Of a stretch of 64,000 bases of DNA, positions 33,431-45,787 are shown in pieces. How positions within the stretch are numbered: position 1 is the first letter of the stretch; each line of letters opens with the position of its first letter. This stretch comes from Peribolospora baueri (lineage: Eukaryota > Basidiomycota > Peribolosporomycetes > Peribolosporales > Peribolosporaceae), in NCBI GenBank assembly GCA_029717555.1, contig JAMDHS010000014.1, positions 124,001-188,000 on the forward strand, in the 5' to 3' direction. The notes under the pieces were generated by a model, which did no database searches, had not been told where the DNA came from, and saw only the letters and a program-made list of their open reading frames with translations. The translations under genes and the position numbers were made by a program.

Positions 33431-36400
33431 CTATGGAGGACGGCCGCCGCGTTTCTTCTTGGGAATGAAAGCAGAGTTGGTTGCTCGCTTCGCTGGCACG
33501 GTCGCACCACTGGGATGGTTTCTACTTTCTAGAGGACGCTGTTGTTGGAGGTGAGATGGTGGCGGGGGAACTCCGTTTTGGCGACCGTATTGTTGACCAG
33601 TCAATCCAGTCGCCCGCGGAGCAACCATCTGCGGACCGCCTGGTGGTGGACGATACTCCCCAGCGCTTTTCGTCGTCTTTCCATTCGCATCCTTCGGTGT
33701 CGCACGCATGACGACAGGCGGAGCGCGCTCGACTGGTCCGGCCGCAGGCAGTGGTCGCCCCGGCCCTCCTCCTCGATGGCCTCCTCTACCCTGAGGTCCT
33801 TGCCCGCCGCTGCCCGCCGCTCTGTTGTGCCCGTTGGGGGGTCCACCTCCTCGCCTCTCGGAGAACCGGTGACTCGCTGACCAGGAAGCTCCTGCGTTTC
33901 GATTCGCATTGGCTGGCTCTCCAGATGCGACGCTATTGGGCAACTGGTGCGAATCGGATTTTTGACGCTTCTTGTTTCCGCTGCCGCCGTCCTCCTCCGC
34001 TCGCCTCTTACCTTTCTCTTCATTCGATTTCTGATGGTTGACGTTCGGAAGCTGGCCAGGAGGGATCTGAGCGATTGGGCGCTCATCTGGCGAAGGCGCT
34101 GCACCCTTCGTCTTGACGGCAACAATTTCCGCTGGAGTTACAGCGCTTTTAGCCAACTGGGACGGCGAGGCGTTGGGCTTCGACTGGGGCGACTGCTTCG
34201 CTGCCGTTTTCTTCGCGTGACTGTTAGGCATGCTGTCGGCAGAATTGACTGAGTTCACCTTGCCATGGCTCCATTGTATTGGTGTGCACGCGTCCTTCTT
34301 GGAAGGGACGACTGGGGCCCGGCGGTCGCGGAAGGTGCTGATATTGGCCTGGTAGCGGCAATCGACATGGACGCGCGATGGTGAGCAACTGAGGCCATAC
34401 CGTTATCCATGCCGAACTTACATCAACTATTGCGCCTCGTTCTCGGGCGTTGCTAACGACCTTGCCCCAGAGTTGATCATGCTGAAGAGTAGTGGCATTA
34501 CCGAGAACAAAGAGTGATGACTTGGCACGAGTGAGGGCAACGTTGGCACGCCTTCTGTCGGCCAAGAAACCAACACCTTGAAAAGGACCGGGCGTCCCTC
34601 TGACGCAAGACAGAATGATGATGTCCTTCTCCTGACCCTGAAAGCCGTCGACGGTGTTGAAGTCGATCCTTCCGACGATATCGTCGCCATATCGACGGCG
34701 GAAGGTTTGCTTGAGCTCCCACACTTGCTCCTTGTACATCGACACTACGCCGATGCGATAATCAAAATCAACTCCAGAGAAATCTTGACGAAGGCGATCG
34801 TAGAGAGCGAGCGCGTGCGTGGCCTCGGTCGAGTTCTTTAGAGAATGTCCCCTCGCTTGCTGTTCGAAGCCGCTAATGTTGAAAAATACGAACGGCTTGA
34901 AGAGACTACTGTTGTGCCAGGGCTGACGAGTGATAGCGTCCATCCCGGGACCGTCTTGTAGTTTCGAGTCGTAAAAGGTGGCACTCGGGAAAACGCTGAT
35001 GTCCGGATGCATACGGTACTGGATGCTGTGCAGCAAGAAAGAACAAAGAGATCTTCATTCAGGAACATCATCCTCGCCGCTTCCAACGAGTAGGTTTAGG
35101 TTCCAAGGTGGGGCCTTTGCACATACTTCAAAAGATGAACTGCTTGCGGATTCTGTTCGAACATGCGGACGAAGAGAGACTTAGAATATCCGTACTTGTC
35201 GGCAGCCATAGAGATGACAGTGGGCGGGAGTTGGTTCGGATCTGTAAGAGTAAACAGCAAAACGCACCTCAGGAGAACTGTCGAGAAGGAACCTCAACTC
35301 GAAACTCACCTCCTACGAGAATGCAACGCTTGCAACCGTACTTCAACGGAATGAGAGAGCTCAACTCGATACTTTGAGCTGCTTCATCGATGATGACGGT
35401 CTCAAAGTCAAAGGGTAAGGTATTGATGTAATCGTGTCCAGCACCGGACAGCGTCGAACAGATGACGTCTGCCTCCGTAAGCACCTCCATACGGAACTTG
35501 CGTCGAAGAGCCTCCTGAGCACGGTTCGCATCCTTCTGCTTGTCGCGCTCTTCATCTAGCTTCTGCATCTTGCTGTACCGAGTCGCATTAATCTTCTTTA
35601 GCTCCGCCTCCAGCGCCAGCTTCAGAGCCGCGTTGCTCTGGACATTGCTCAGTTCGATTTGTTTCGCGTCTCGTTGACGTCGAAGGTCGTTGATCTCGGC
35701 ACGCAAAGCGCCCAGATCTACCGTGCCGCCGGACGAGGAGCCAGCTGAGGTCCCAGTCAGTCTCTGGTCGACGAGCTCGTCTATGGAGATGTCCTTAACA
35801 GAAATGTTGATGGACGCATCGTTACCGATGCGCACTACGTTCGGAATCTGAAGCTGTCCGTTCGCAGTGCGTACGCCGGCTTTCAGACGCTTGGCCACTT
35901 CGTCGATGGCGGCGTTTGATGGAGCACACAGCAAGACTTTCTTGCTCGGCGCCTTGTCTTGCTGCCGAGCGGCCTGTCCAGGTCGAATGTACGTGGCTGG
36001 TCGAGGTCGATCGGACATGAAAGCACCGACGAGACCGCAGATCGTCTTCGTCTTACCCGTTCCCGGAGGACTGCAGATGCACTCTAATCAGAGTCACGTC
36101 CATCACGGGGATCGGCACTGGGTGGCGCACTCACCCTTGAATCAAAGAGAAGCCATCCGCTGCTAAGGACCCCACGATGGCTGAAGCCTGCGGTTCGTTA
36201 ACCTGATACGTCGTCATGGCTTTCCGTACCTCATCAGGACTTGCTTGACCTTTTACAGCGTGACCGCGCAGCACGTCCCGTAAGAGGTCATAATAGGGTA
36301 ACGCCATCAGGGCGGCGTATTCCCGGTGCAATGTGTTCAGACTGGGAGGCACATCATAGAAAGATTCAGTGATGATAGGGGTGAGACTGCTGTGTGGGCT

Positions 36401-39400
36401 TATGTCCGTCTACGCACCTGAACAGCTTGATGATTTCCCACCGCGACTTCGGCACGAGACCTTGCGAGACGCCCTGCTTGTCGATGGCGAGGCTGGTTTT
36501 AAGGGTAATTTCAAACTGTTGCGGCCGGCGGTGGAAGGCTTCTACCTTCGCTAGCACTTGTCTCCAAGACTGGTCAGGTCCACTCGGGGGCTGTCGGAGG
36601 CAGACTATGTCTGAGTCCGTAAAGCCGACGCTCTGCATCTGACCTTGCTTGATCAAAGCGGCAATCTCGACGAAGTCGTCCACCGCGGACCGTCCGGCCA
36701 CTTCAATGGGCACCACCTGCTCGTTGTGCATACCCTCCTTAGCCTGCCGTAATTGAGCCCAGGCTTCAAGCATCAAGAGAGGACCGAATATGTCCGCATA
36801 CGCGTTGGCATCGTCAAATCGCTCCGGCACCTTGGGGTATTGCTGGGATGCAGCGGAAGGCGGCAGGTCACCGTCATGATTGAAGTCCCACTGGAGGATA
36901 TCGCGGTGCAGGCTAGAGAACTCTGGAGCGGCACGGAGGCGACGCTTGCGCTCGGCCTCTTCTCGCGCTAGCTGCCGACGTTCTGCACCATCGTCGATCA
37001 TTTGTACCTGCCGTCGCGGAGCAAGAACTCCTGGAAAGATTGCTGTCGACTTTACAGAGCTCTTCTGGTGTTCGATAAGCGCACCCAGTCCGCCCTTGGC
37101 CTGGCCTTCTTCCTCGCCTGAAGACTCTTCGGAGCTGTCCGACTCCGACTCTCCTGATTCCTCTTTCCCTTGCTGCTGCTGCCGCTGCGCCGCCTTAGCA
37201 TCTAGGGCTGAGCCGGCCTCAGCCGCCGTCATCACCGGTCGCCTCGCGCCAAAGGGAACTGCAGGAGCAACTCGCCCCCGCTCCTCTCGATGTTGCTTTC
37301 GCAACTCGCTCACTAGACCCTTTCCAACCGAAGAGGACTTGAGCTTAGATGCCGTCGAGCTCGAGGCGCTAGGTGGCCGATACTTGTTAAGCGACGCCGC
37401 CGCGGGGGTGGAACTCTTGATGCCAAGAGTACCTCGCGCCGCCTGGGCTTGTAGAGAAGGAGTCACGGTATGGCTGCTCTTCCTGGTAGCCCCGATGGGC
37501 AAGGAAACTGAAGAATGGTCTTTGCGGTTCTCATTATGCTCGCCGGCTGCCTCGGACGAAGACCTCTTCATCGTCGCCAACGCGAAGCTGTGCATGATAG
37601 TCTGCTGACGCATCTTCAGGCTCTTTTTCGTCGAGGAGGGCTGAGACGACGAAGGAGCAGGACCTTCGTCATCACTAACGACGATCACCTTGCTCGAAGG
37701 ATCAATTGCGTAGGACAGCTCCGAAATTTGAGTCTCCGTAAGCAGCCAATCGTTCGGCAAAGGCTCGCCGCGGTTGGCCGCGTCACGACGTCTCGCCCAA
37801 CGCTTCCGCTGCTTTCGCACGACGTCCTGAAGTTTGGTTTTGTTCGCTGGTGACGGCTCGATCCGCGATCGATGGAACCGGCGCAAGATCTTGCACAGGA
37901 GATTGAGCGTCATCGAGAGCAAGTCCTGGTCGTTCAAACGCAGCCAATTTGGCAGCGTCTGCAGCGGTTCATCGAGATCACGGATCTGCATTCATGATGT
38001 TCGTGTTGAGCAAAACGTCAGGTGAGCACTTTCTGAGGAGCGCAAAAAGGTGTCATGCTACGCATCCGGCGGTGTACTCACCATTTTCATACCGGTGTTC
38101 GTCAACTTCGCCGGGCTCTGGCTTGATGGCTCCCCACCGTCATTTGTGGTATTGGCATAGCCCCTTCTCATCGCGGCCGCCTCGAACACTCGAAACTGTT
38201 CGATGAGCTGATCGGCAAAGAGCAGCGCGTCCCTCATCCAATCCGTCATTGCTTCGTTGTCGAAGTACTCAGCCCACAGCGGCGTCTGCTTGAAGATGAG
38301 GGCAATGGCCGAGCACATGAGAGACCAGAGTCGCGGGATGCGCCGTGTGAACGAAGCCGCTGTCGAAGACGAGACGAGGGTGGCTGAGGAGCCGGAGCTG
38401 AGAAGACCGTCGGAGGGAGCACAAAGAACCTCGATAATATCCCTGAAACATCGCACGAGCCACTTTGCAAGGTCGACAGCTTCAACGAGCCTCGTAGAGA
38501 CGGACGTGAACGCCTGGACAAAGCGAATGAGACCCTGAAAGCTCGCTTCAGGATTGTTCTGGAGCAGGAACCTGAAGCAGTCTTGTCGGTCCGCGGCGTC
38601 CGGGAAAGCATTGCGTACGATGGCCATCGCAGCGTTGTGAAGAGTCTTGTCCGGCGAAAGCGTCAGGACGGTGAGAGCTTCGGCCATGTCTGGTCGACCA
38701 AGGAAATTCATCAACTGCTCAGGACTTCCCTCGGCGAACATGAGGACGATGGTACCAAAGTCGTCTCGGGTCGCTGCGAACGCCTTGTTGATGGACTGGA
38801 CATAGTTCCTGAGATCTCTTGTCGAGCGCTCGTTTCCAACCTCCGGGGCAATGAAGCGTTCGGTGTAGAGGGGCGAAGAGAGGTAAGAGATCTTTGCCAC
38901 TGCTGACGTCAACATAGCATTTCCCTCCAGGTCCGAATCGGCAACTTTGGCGTAAGATTTGGTCCAGAGCTCGCGAGCAACGAAAATCGTGGGCAAAGCC
39001 TCAACACCTTTGTTGGACGAGATATCGGCAGTAGCAGATCGCAGTCGCTTGGGAGATACGTCGGAGAGCGTCAAAACAGCCTCGGCGATGGCGTCGACAT
39101 CTCGGTTGAAGACTTTGGCGAGGAGCTCCAAAGCAAGAAGGCGCACCGGTAGTAACCCAGCGGTCTGATAGGAGCGGTCGAAGGCGGCTGTCGCGAGTAT
39201 TGAAGCGTACATGTCGAAGACGTCCGTTAGCGCCCTTGCCCGACCCCCCTCGGAGTCGCGTCCATAACGGTCGAACAGGTCCTTCAGCATCCGGACGCCG
39301 ACACCCAAGATGGTCGCTCGAGTCGACAAAGAGAATCGGGTGTGTTGAAAGCGGTCAAAGAAGAAGTTGGCAACCTTGGCAAGAAACTCCGGAAACCGAG

Positions 39401-40739
39401 CGGAGCTCGCGACCGAGCGCAAATAGTCGCCCGCCCAGGCGAGTCGCTCCGACGCTGTCGTCGACACCGCCCCGTCCTTCTCGCTCTCTTGACCCTTCAC
39501 GACTCGTCCTCCGCAATCGTTCACGAGAAGTTGCTCGAGAGCTGGGTTGTCGAAAACAGAGTCAACGATCGTCTGCGGCCAGAGGTCCTCCTCTCCCTTC
39601 CACACCTCATCCCCGATCTTCCTCAGTAAGACGGCAAAGCACCCGAGCACCTCCGGGAAGTGCTCGTCGCGGTCGTGGAGGTGTCCACATACGAGCTGGG
39701 TCGCACCTCCGCTCACCTCCGACGTCTCGACTAGTCGTCGAAGAATGATGGAGGGGGAGAGGAGGGAGAGGATTTGTCGGAAGCCCTTCCAAGCGAAAGT
39801 CGGGCGATTGGTAATAAGGTATGGCGGCGGGACGAAAGGACGGGATACGTTTTGCTGATACGCAGAAGCAAGCAGCTGCATGGCGTCGTAAACAACACCT
39901 TCCAATGCTGGGGAGAAGTCTTGCTCAGAGACCTCCGGGAGGTGGCCAACCTGTGCCGCTCCCCACTCGCGCAAGGTTGGGTCGCGGTGCAGGAGAAGAA
40001 CAAAGAAGCCAGGGGGTGCCTCCTTCAGGTTTCGGCATTTGGACGATGTGACACCGCCGCGAAGTAGCCGCTCAAATACCTCCGAGGCGAAGAAGGCGGG
40101 TTGAGAGAGGGCGGTATATAGGAGCTCGGGCGGGAGCCTGCTGAGCTCAGTAAAAGGCGGTTCGTCGGCAGGCACGACCTCGTTTTCCTCCCGAAGCCCA
40201 TGCTCGCGCAGCCGTCGTATCACCTGCTCCGTTTCCCAGTTGCTGACATGGTTGAGAAAGTCTCGCACCGTCGATTCGTTGAAACAGGAGAGATATCTAT
40301 AGGAAAGCGCAGCAGTAAACGTGATCAAATCCACGCTCAGAGAAGGTCGCACAGGCCCAGCAAAAACAACCGACAAAGGAAAACAAAGAACAAAAACCCA
40401 CTTTTCTTGTAGTTTTCGCTTTCCCTTCGCAAATGCCTTCTGGCAACGGATACACGTGCCGTAGGACGCCTCGAGTAGCTGGCGCCATTCGAGGACCTTG
40501 CCCTTGGACTTGAACGCAAATAGTCGCAAGAGACATGTTGCAAGCTCGAAGTTGATAGAATCACAAAACCAATGGCGTTCCTTGCCATGTCCGTGTGTGA
40601 AGAAATCTAGTCCTTTCCCGGTGAGGTCTTGCAGAGTCCCGAGGTCCTGTGGATTTTCGCGTATCCGCGCCAGCAATGAGTCAATCTCCGCTGGTGACGG
40701 CGGCAAAGCGCTGGAGGACGGCGGGAAGGGAGACGACAT
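33431..40739 (-). CDS. SEN1: Sen1-type RNA/DNA helicase
   Basis: Superfamily 1 helicase related to yeast Sen1 and human senataxin: unwinds RNA-DNA hybrids and ends transcription of non-coding RNAs in the nucleus. Exons (high to low): 40402-40739, 38082-40296, 36418-37985, 36135-36341, 35310-36070, 35127-35241, 34422-35025, 33431-34348; 2241 residues, close to yeast Sen1 (2231). The N-terminal helical domain begins with WFCDSINFELATCLLRLFAF. The helicase core has Walker A GPPGTGKTKT near residue 1443, DEAAQSIE near 1670, DPNQLPPTV, QYRMHPDISVFPS, VDGFQGQEKDIIILSCVR and RRRANVALTRAK. The last 300 residues are basic, low complexity. Intron 1 (105 nt) is in frame and has no stop. A CACGTG lies at 40914, upstream of the start. 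Confidence 0.96.
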
Positions 40740-41252
40740 GACATCCGTCCCCCCTCAAGATCAGTGGAATCTGCAAACCGCCGCAGAGCCTCTCACTCGG
40801 CCGCAAGACGCATGGGAGAGGGTGAGAGATGAGGAGCAGGTGGCGAACAGTCGTGAAGAGCGAAAGAGAAACGCGCTAGTTTACGCGAAATGTCGATCGA
40901 GGCGCGCGGAATGCACGTGATCTTTCTAGCGCAGGTCGTACGAGTCGAGGCGGCGTGTTCGCTTCTCATCACCACCGCCATCGCCACCATAAATCCAAAG
41001 GAGTTGATCAAGGAGGAAAGGAATTCGTTGGACTCTTTGGTTTAACTGTCTCACTTGTGAGTGTACTTTTAGCTACGAAAGCAGTTCCCATAACGACAAG
41101 GTACGGTTCCGGAGACACGTTCTCGTCGGCGATGACTCTTACCCGGTTGCGGCCCGGCGGTGGTGAACCTCTCCGACATTCATCCGCCCTGGGGAGAGGA
41201 GGGGACGCACGTACTTGGCGCAAGTGCACTACGAATACTGTACATACACGAG
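40740..41252. other. Intergenic region, Sen1 promoter
   Basis: 513 bp between the Sen1 start and the LanC-like stop. Contains CACGTG at 40914-40919; no gene. Confidence 0.4.
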
Positions 41253-43435
41253 TCAGAAAACGCCCTTTGGACCTACGCCTCCCAGGCCAGGAAAACCGGC
41301 GGCGTCCCGAAAAGGGTCCGCGACCTGTCGCTCCCCCTGCCGCCGCACCCTGGCAGAGATGATGGCGCACGCTTCTGCCCACGCGCACACGGCCCCTGCC
41401 AGGCCACAGAACAGCGAGTCGGGATGGTCGGGTTGGCGGTAGATGCCACGGTAGTCTTCGACGCTCTCGACGGCTCCGGCCGGGGTCAATTGGATGGAGG
41501 CGACGAGAAAGGAGAGAGCGTAGGAAAACTCCTTGTCCTGTAATGCTCGGTCGTGTTCCCCGCTGGCTTGTGCGGACGTCAGGAGAAGCCACGGCCAGGC
41601 GTTGCCCGTGACGCCGTGACATAAGGGCATTCCCTTGGACAGCCAACCCGTCTCCCACACTTTCTCGGTCAGCTTTTGCTCCGTGTGTCTGAGGAAATCG
41701 GCGGTGGAGCGGTTTGCGAACACGTCCGGGTGAAGGGATTTGAGTGTGGCGATGAGCAGCAAGGCGCCCGGCGCGCCGTGACAAATCTGCACGAGATGCG
41801 GACGCCTCTTAGACCTGATCGGGATAGAGGACGGGAGATCTCCCTCGTCCGTGACAAGGGAAAGAAGCTTGACGGAGCATTGGAAAAGCAGCTCTCGCAC
41901 GTCGTCGGCGAGCAGATCGCGAGGCACTTGCAATAGCACTGTGAGAATGCCAGCTGCATAGGAAGAGTGGAGAAAGGTAGACAGTGTGTGAGATAAGAAA
42001 GAGGAGGACGGCAAGGCAGATCTCATGCTCACCGACTCCGTGTATAGCACCCAAGTAGTATTTGTCATGCCATTGCCAGATGAGCGGGAGATCGAGGGGG
42101 CCCATCTCTTGCCGATATTGAGCAGCGCCTATCCTTCCAGCCTTTAAGATGACGTTCACTAGCTGCCGAATGACATGCGGCCCGACGACCTTGATCAGGT
42201 TGGGAATGCCGTCCAGGCCGATTCGTGCTACCAACTGCTCCTTCGCCACTTCGTCGCGCTCGAGCCGCTCGTTCAGCCGCTGTATGGAAACGTTGAGATT
42301 GAGAAGTCCCCATAAAAGGCCCGCTCGTCCGTAGAGGACCTCTGCACCACCGCCCCAGAGGACCTCCTCGTCATCATCGTCAAGTGCGACGCGAACGTGG
42401 GCCTCAAGATTTTCGATCGCCCGGCGCCATCGATAAGGGTCATCCCTCATGTCCGTGTATCTCGCTCTGCCCTCAGGAAAGTGAAGGTAGAGGAGGATCG
42501 TCAACAGGGCGTGCCCGCTACTCGAACCCACTGGCGAAAGCCAGGACGGATGTACTACGAGCGGTGGAACCTCAAGGCAGCGAGAGATCGAGGACGGGAA
42601 TGATGGCAGTTCGGACACAAGCTCGGTCGAAAGATCTAGGGATGACGATTGAAAGGCCAGACGAAGGTACATAGCGGCCAAGCCTGGAAGAAGATGAAGA
42701 GTCGAGAGTTTCAGTCTCGTACAGGCCAATGTCAAGTCGAAATGGTGGCTCAATTACCAACACGCCGTCTACTCACCGCACTCGCCCTCATACGGCGCGT
42801 TCTGCTTCGAAACGCCATGGCCCGGTTTGCGATTCTGGAAATACCTTAAGGCGTCCGCGATTGCCTGCGAGAGTCGCTGGTGGATACGGCTGAGACTGGC
42901 ATCGTCGAGTAATACGGGTTTCAGATCCTCGGCGAGCGGAAGGCGCCCCTCGAGCTTCTCCAAGAATCCTGCAGTCGTATTAAAATCAGACATAATCAAC
43001 GCAATCAACGCCCAGGTGGCGAGTGCCGGATTCAGAGTAGACCGAACGGTCATCTCCATGCCTCCAAGAAAATCACTGCGGCTTCCGCCCGACGCTGGCG
43101 CAGTCTTCCTTCTGTCGCACGGGCCTCGCGTCTTAGTGATCTGCCTGCGGAGCATCTTCAACATTTTCGCTTACGACGGAGTCGACCGACTGACGCTCTA
43201 GAATACCCGATACCCGAACATGAGGACAAACCTTCTCCGCGATGACTTCCTTGCTTACCCGCAACCAGCAGCAGTTGTGATAGAACCGCTGCAGTGCTGC
43301 AGCAAGCGATCCTCTTGTCTGCTCATCACTTGCGCCCTTTGGAACTTGCACCGCCGGCCCGATTAACGGCGCTTCAGGCCGCCTAAGAGCGCCCGGTCTC
43401 TCAGGCCTGCCTTGTAGGGACGCATGCGTCGTCAT
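41253..43435 (-). CDS. LanC-like protein (LANCL family)
   Basis: Eukaryotic relative of bacterial lanthionine synthetase C; LANCL proteins bind zinc and glutathione and can add glutathione to dehydroamino acids in damaged proteins. Exons (high to low): 43207-43435, 42777-42968, 42033-42683, 41253-41953; 590 residues, longer than the usual 400-420. Family landmarks in order: EVLYGRAGLLWGLL, WQWHDKYYLGAIHGVG, HLVQICHGAPG (Cys near 415), MPLCHGVTGNAWPWLL (Cys-His near 465) and DHPDSLFCGLAG. The Cys, Cys and His that hold zinc in LANCL1 are all present. The ATG at 43435 is supported by phase through a 238-nt first intron with a modest GTATTC donor, so the first 76 residues are less certain than the rest. 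Confidence 0.88.
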
Positions 43436-44343
43436 TCTCGGACTGACTTCGATGTCTGGTCCATGCACGACCTATTGGTACGTGTGCCTACCTACAGGCA
43501 GGTCGCTGCACTCCTTCGGTTTCCGGAAGCTCGGAAGCTCGAGAATATGTGTCGGACTTTATGGGACGGTGCTAACGTTACAACAAATCACCTACACTTC
43601 ACGCACACTGCTCGTCCTTGGAGACGAGATCATACAAGCAAGACACACCCGAGAGATCTCTGACTCGTTGGGGCGCGCCTCTCCCGTTGGTGGCTAGCTC
43701 CTAACAGATCCATGTCGAGCACATCCGGATGCGCACGCAAGCGAATGGACTCGTCTCTTCGTAAGTGTCACCGCTTTCTATCCATGTCCTCTCGAGCAGC
43801 CCTGTATCCTCGACACGGACGAGCGCTGAGGTGGCTGGCTCCGTCTTCATATCCTAGACTATGCAACAACGATCCATGGATGCACTCGGCGATCGTGTAC
43901 GACCTGTCACGTCCAATATGTGCTCCTTCGTGTCAGAGGCTTGTGCAACCTTGTCCCAGCGTGCCATCTTGCAAACCCCCTCTGAGATGGCTGGACGCGA
44001 CTTAGAACTTATTTGCCGGCGGCGATATGTTCGTTCATTGATCCGCATTCATGTCTGTCCTACAGCAGGACCTATCCTCCTCCTCCTGGGTCATGCTCAT
44101 GCCGATCCGCCTCCTACTCACGGTTCATGTGCGATCACCTGCCCGCCTTGTTAGCCGGCACAATCCATACCTGCCCCCACCCGGGCGAACATCTACGAGA
44201 AGGAGGTCGGGGCTTCACATGCCGGCTATAAAATCCCTCTCAGTCCTTCCTATCCAGTCGCCCCCTTCTACACCACCTCCCTCCTCCACGTCCACTCCTA
44301 GACCTTCATCTGGCCTCGCCATAGCCGTTGCCTCACGCCCATC
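43436..44343. other. Intergenic region
   Basis: 0.9 kb between divergent LanC-like and secreted repeat-protein genes. No gene supported apart from the TATA element near its right end. Confidence 0.4.
44227..44233 (+). promoter_or_regulatory. TATA box of the secreted repeat protein gene
   Basis: Perfect TATAAAA, about 111 bp before the ATG at 44344 and followed by a strongly pyrimidine-rich leader, the arrangement of a highly expressed basidiomycete gene. Confidence 0.65.
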
Positions 44344-45357
44344 ATGCAGCTCTCTTCCACCTTCGCCAGCCTCGCTGTCTCCCTCTCCCTCGCCATCGCT
44401 TACGTGCAGGCCGCGCCCGTCCTCTCGGAGCGATGGCAGCACGCCTCTCCCGAAGGTGCCGCTGAGTGCAGCGGCACTGGCGGTAACGGTGAGCTCCTTG
44501 GCGGCCTCCTCGCCGGTGGCAGCACCTACGCTGGCGGCTGCGCTGCGGCTGGTCGCCCTCGCGGCTGGGAGGAGGGCCCCAAGACCGGTGCCGCCGAGAC
44601 TGGCGGTGCTGGCGGCTCCGGCGAACTCCTGGCCGGTATCCTCGCTGGCGGCACGGGCAACGCCGGCGGCGCCGCTTCGTCCTTCGCCCGTCGCGATTCT
44701 TCCTCTGGCAACGCTGGTGCCAACGGCCAGCTCCTCGGTGGCCTCCTTGCCGGCGGCAGCGGCAACGTAGGCGGTGCCCAGTCTTCTTTCCCTCGCGACT
44801 CCTCCTCTGGCAACGCTGGTGCCAACGGCCAGCTCCTCGGCGGCCTCATCGGCGGTGGCAGCGGCAACGTCGGCGGCGCCCAGTCTTCTTTCCCTCGCGA
44901 CTCTTCCGCTGGTAACGCTGACGCTAACGGTGAGATCCTCGCCGGTCTCATCGGCGGCAGCGGCCACATGGGCCACGCCGAGTCCAGCGGCCCGCTCAAG
45001 GGCGACGACATGGAGGGCCTTCCCTTCAACGCCCGCGATAGTCAGGGCGCCATTGGCTCTGCTCACAACGCGGCTGGCCAGGAGTTTGGTCGCGATGAGT
45101 TTGACCACGAGGAGATCCCCGACGGCAACAACGTCGCGCAGGGCGCCATTGGCTCTGCTGGCAACGCCGCGGGTCAGATCCTTAACCGCAACTTCGGCGA
45201 GATTCCTGAGCTCGGCGGCAACAACGTCGCGCAGGGCGCCATTGGCTCCCACGGCAACGCCGCGGGTCAGATCGTGAACCGTCGCCAACTCCCGATCGTT
45301 GGCGGCATCCTCGGTGGTGGTGGAGGCGGTGGTGGCAGCGGCGGCAGCGGCCGTTAA
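44344..45357 (+). CDS. Secreted Gly/Ala-rich tandem-repeat protein
   Basis: Unrecognised secreted protein, single exon, 337 residues. MQLSSTFASLAVSLSLAIA plus YVQAAP is a signal peptide, then VLSERWQH. The body contains 34-residue units with the core GNAGANGQLLGGL and GGSGNVGGAQSSFPRDSS; units begin near 44601, 44703, 44805 and 44907, with a diverged first unit near 44469 that carries two extra Cys. The C-terminal part holds a second repeat type, QGAIGSxGNAAGQ, three times, then a Gly/Ser tail. RRD and NRRQ sites could be cut by Kex2. Units 44703 and 44805 are almost identical in DNA, so they were copied or homogenised recently. Possible cell-wall, adhesive or peptide-precursor role; no known domain. 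Codons are C-ending, as expected of high expression. Confidence 0.85.
   Translation: MQLSSTFASLAVSLSLAIAYVQAAPVLSERWQHASPEGAAECSGTGGNGELLGGLLAGGSTYAGGCAAAGRPRGWEEGPKTGAAETGGAGGSGELLAGILAGGTGNAGGAASSFARRDSSSGNAGANGQLLGGLLAGGSGNVGGAQSSFPRDSSSGNAGANGQLLGGLIGGGSGNVGGAQSSFPRDSSAGNADANGEILAGLIGGSGHMGHAESSGPLKGDDMEGLPFNARDSQGAIGSAHNAAGQEFGRDEFDHEEIPDGNNVAQGAIGSAGNAAGQILNRNFGEIPELGGNNVAQGAIGSHGNAAGQIVNRRQLPIVGGILGGGGGGGGSGGSGR
44601..45008 (+). repeat. Coding tandem repeat, 102-nt units
   Basis: Four consecutive 102-nt units within the secreted protein gene, the middle pair (44703 and 44805) nearly identical, the outer ones more diverged. Confidence 0.85.
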
Positions 45358-45787
45358 AATTTTGACTATCCACTCTCCTAGCCTGCTTTAGGCATCGCTT
45401 TGGAATATGTTACCGTACTTTCTTTTGTTTTTGCGACGATGTGCTTTGCGCTTCTGAGAGTCATGATCGTCGTGTTTCCCTCCGGGGCATTCTTCCGCTT
45501 TCGTCGCGCTTTTTTTCTTCGTAATAACGACTTGAAGAACCATGTATTTCTTTTCTCTCTCACGGTCAATGAACGTAATCGGCTATTCCCTTATGCGCAT
45601 GTCAGAAGGTATCATTAACTCACATACCAGCGATTTTCGATCCAATCCGGTCGAACGAGTTGGTATGGTATATGCGTGCCGTACGCGGACCCGCGTCGCG
45701 TCTTGATCGCGGCTTGACGACGCGCGCGCTCCTTTGGCAAGTGCCTCGGCTTCTTTCTTCGTTCCCCATCACACGCCCACCCCGAAC
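45358..45787. other. Intergenic region
   Basis: 430 bp between two + strand genes, T-rich after the secreted gene; nothing further supported. Confidence 0.4.

Noticed and set aside
38082-40739. Sen1 N-terminal part as a separate 893-residue gene
   Set aside because: The frame joins the helicase exons in phase through a GTGAGT donor, and total length matches Sen1.
44215-45288. 357-codon minus-strand open frame
   Set aside because: Mirror of the Gly/Ala repeat gene; repeats in one strand create an open frame on the other, and the + strand has signal peptide and TATA box.
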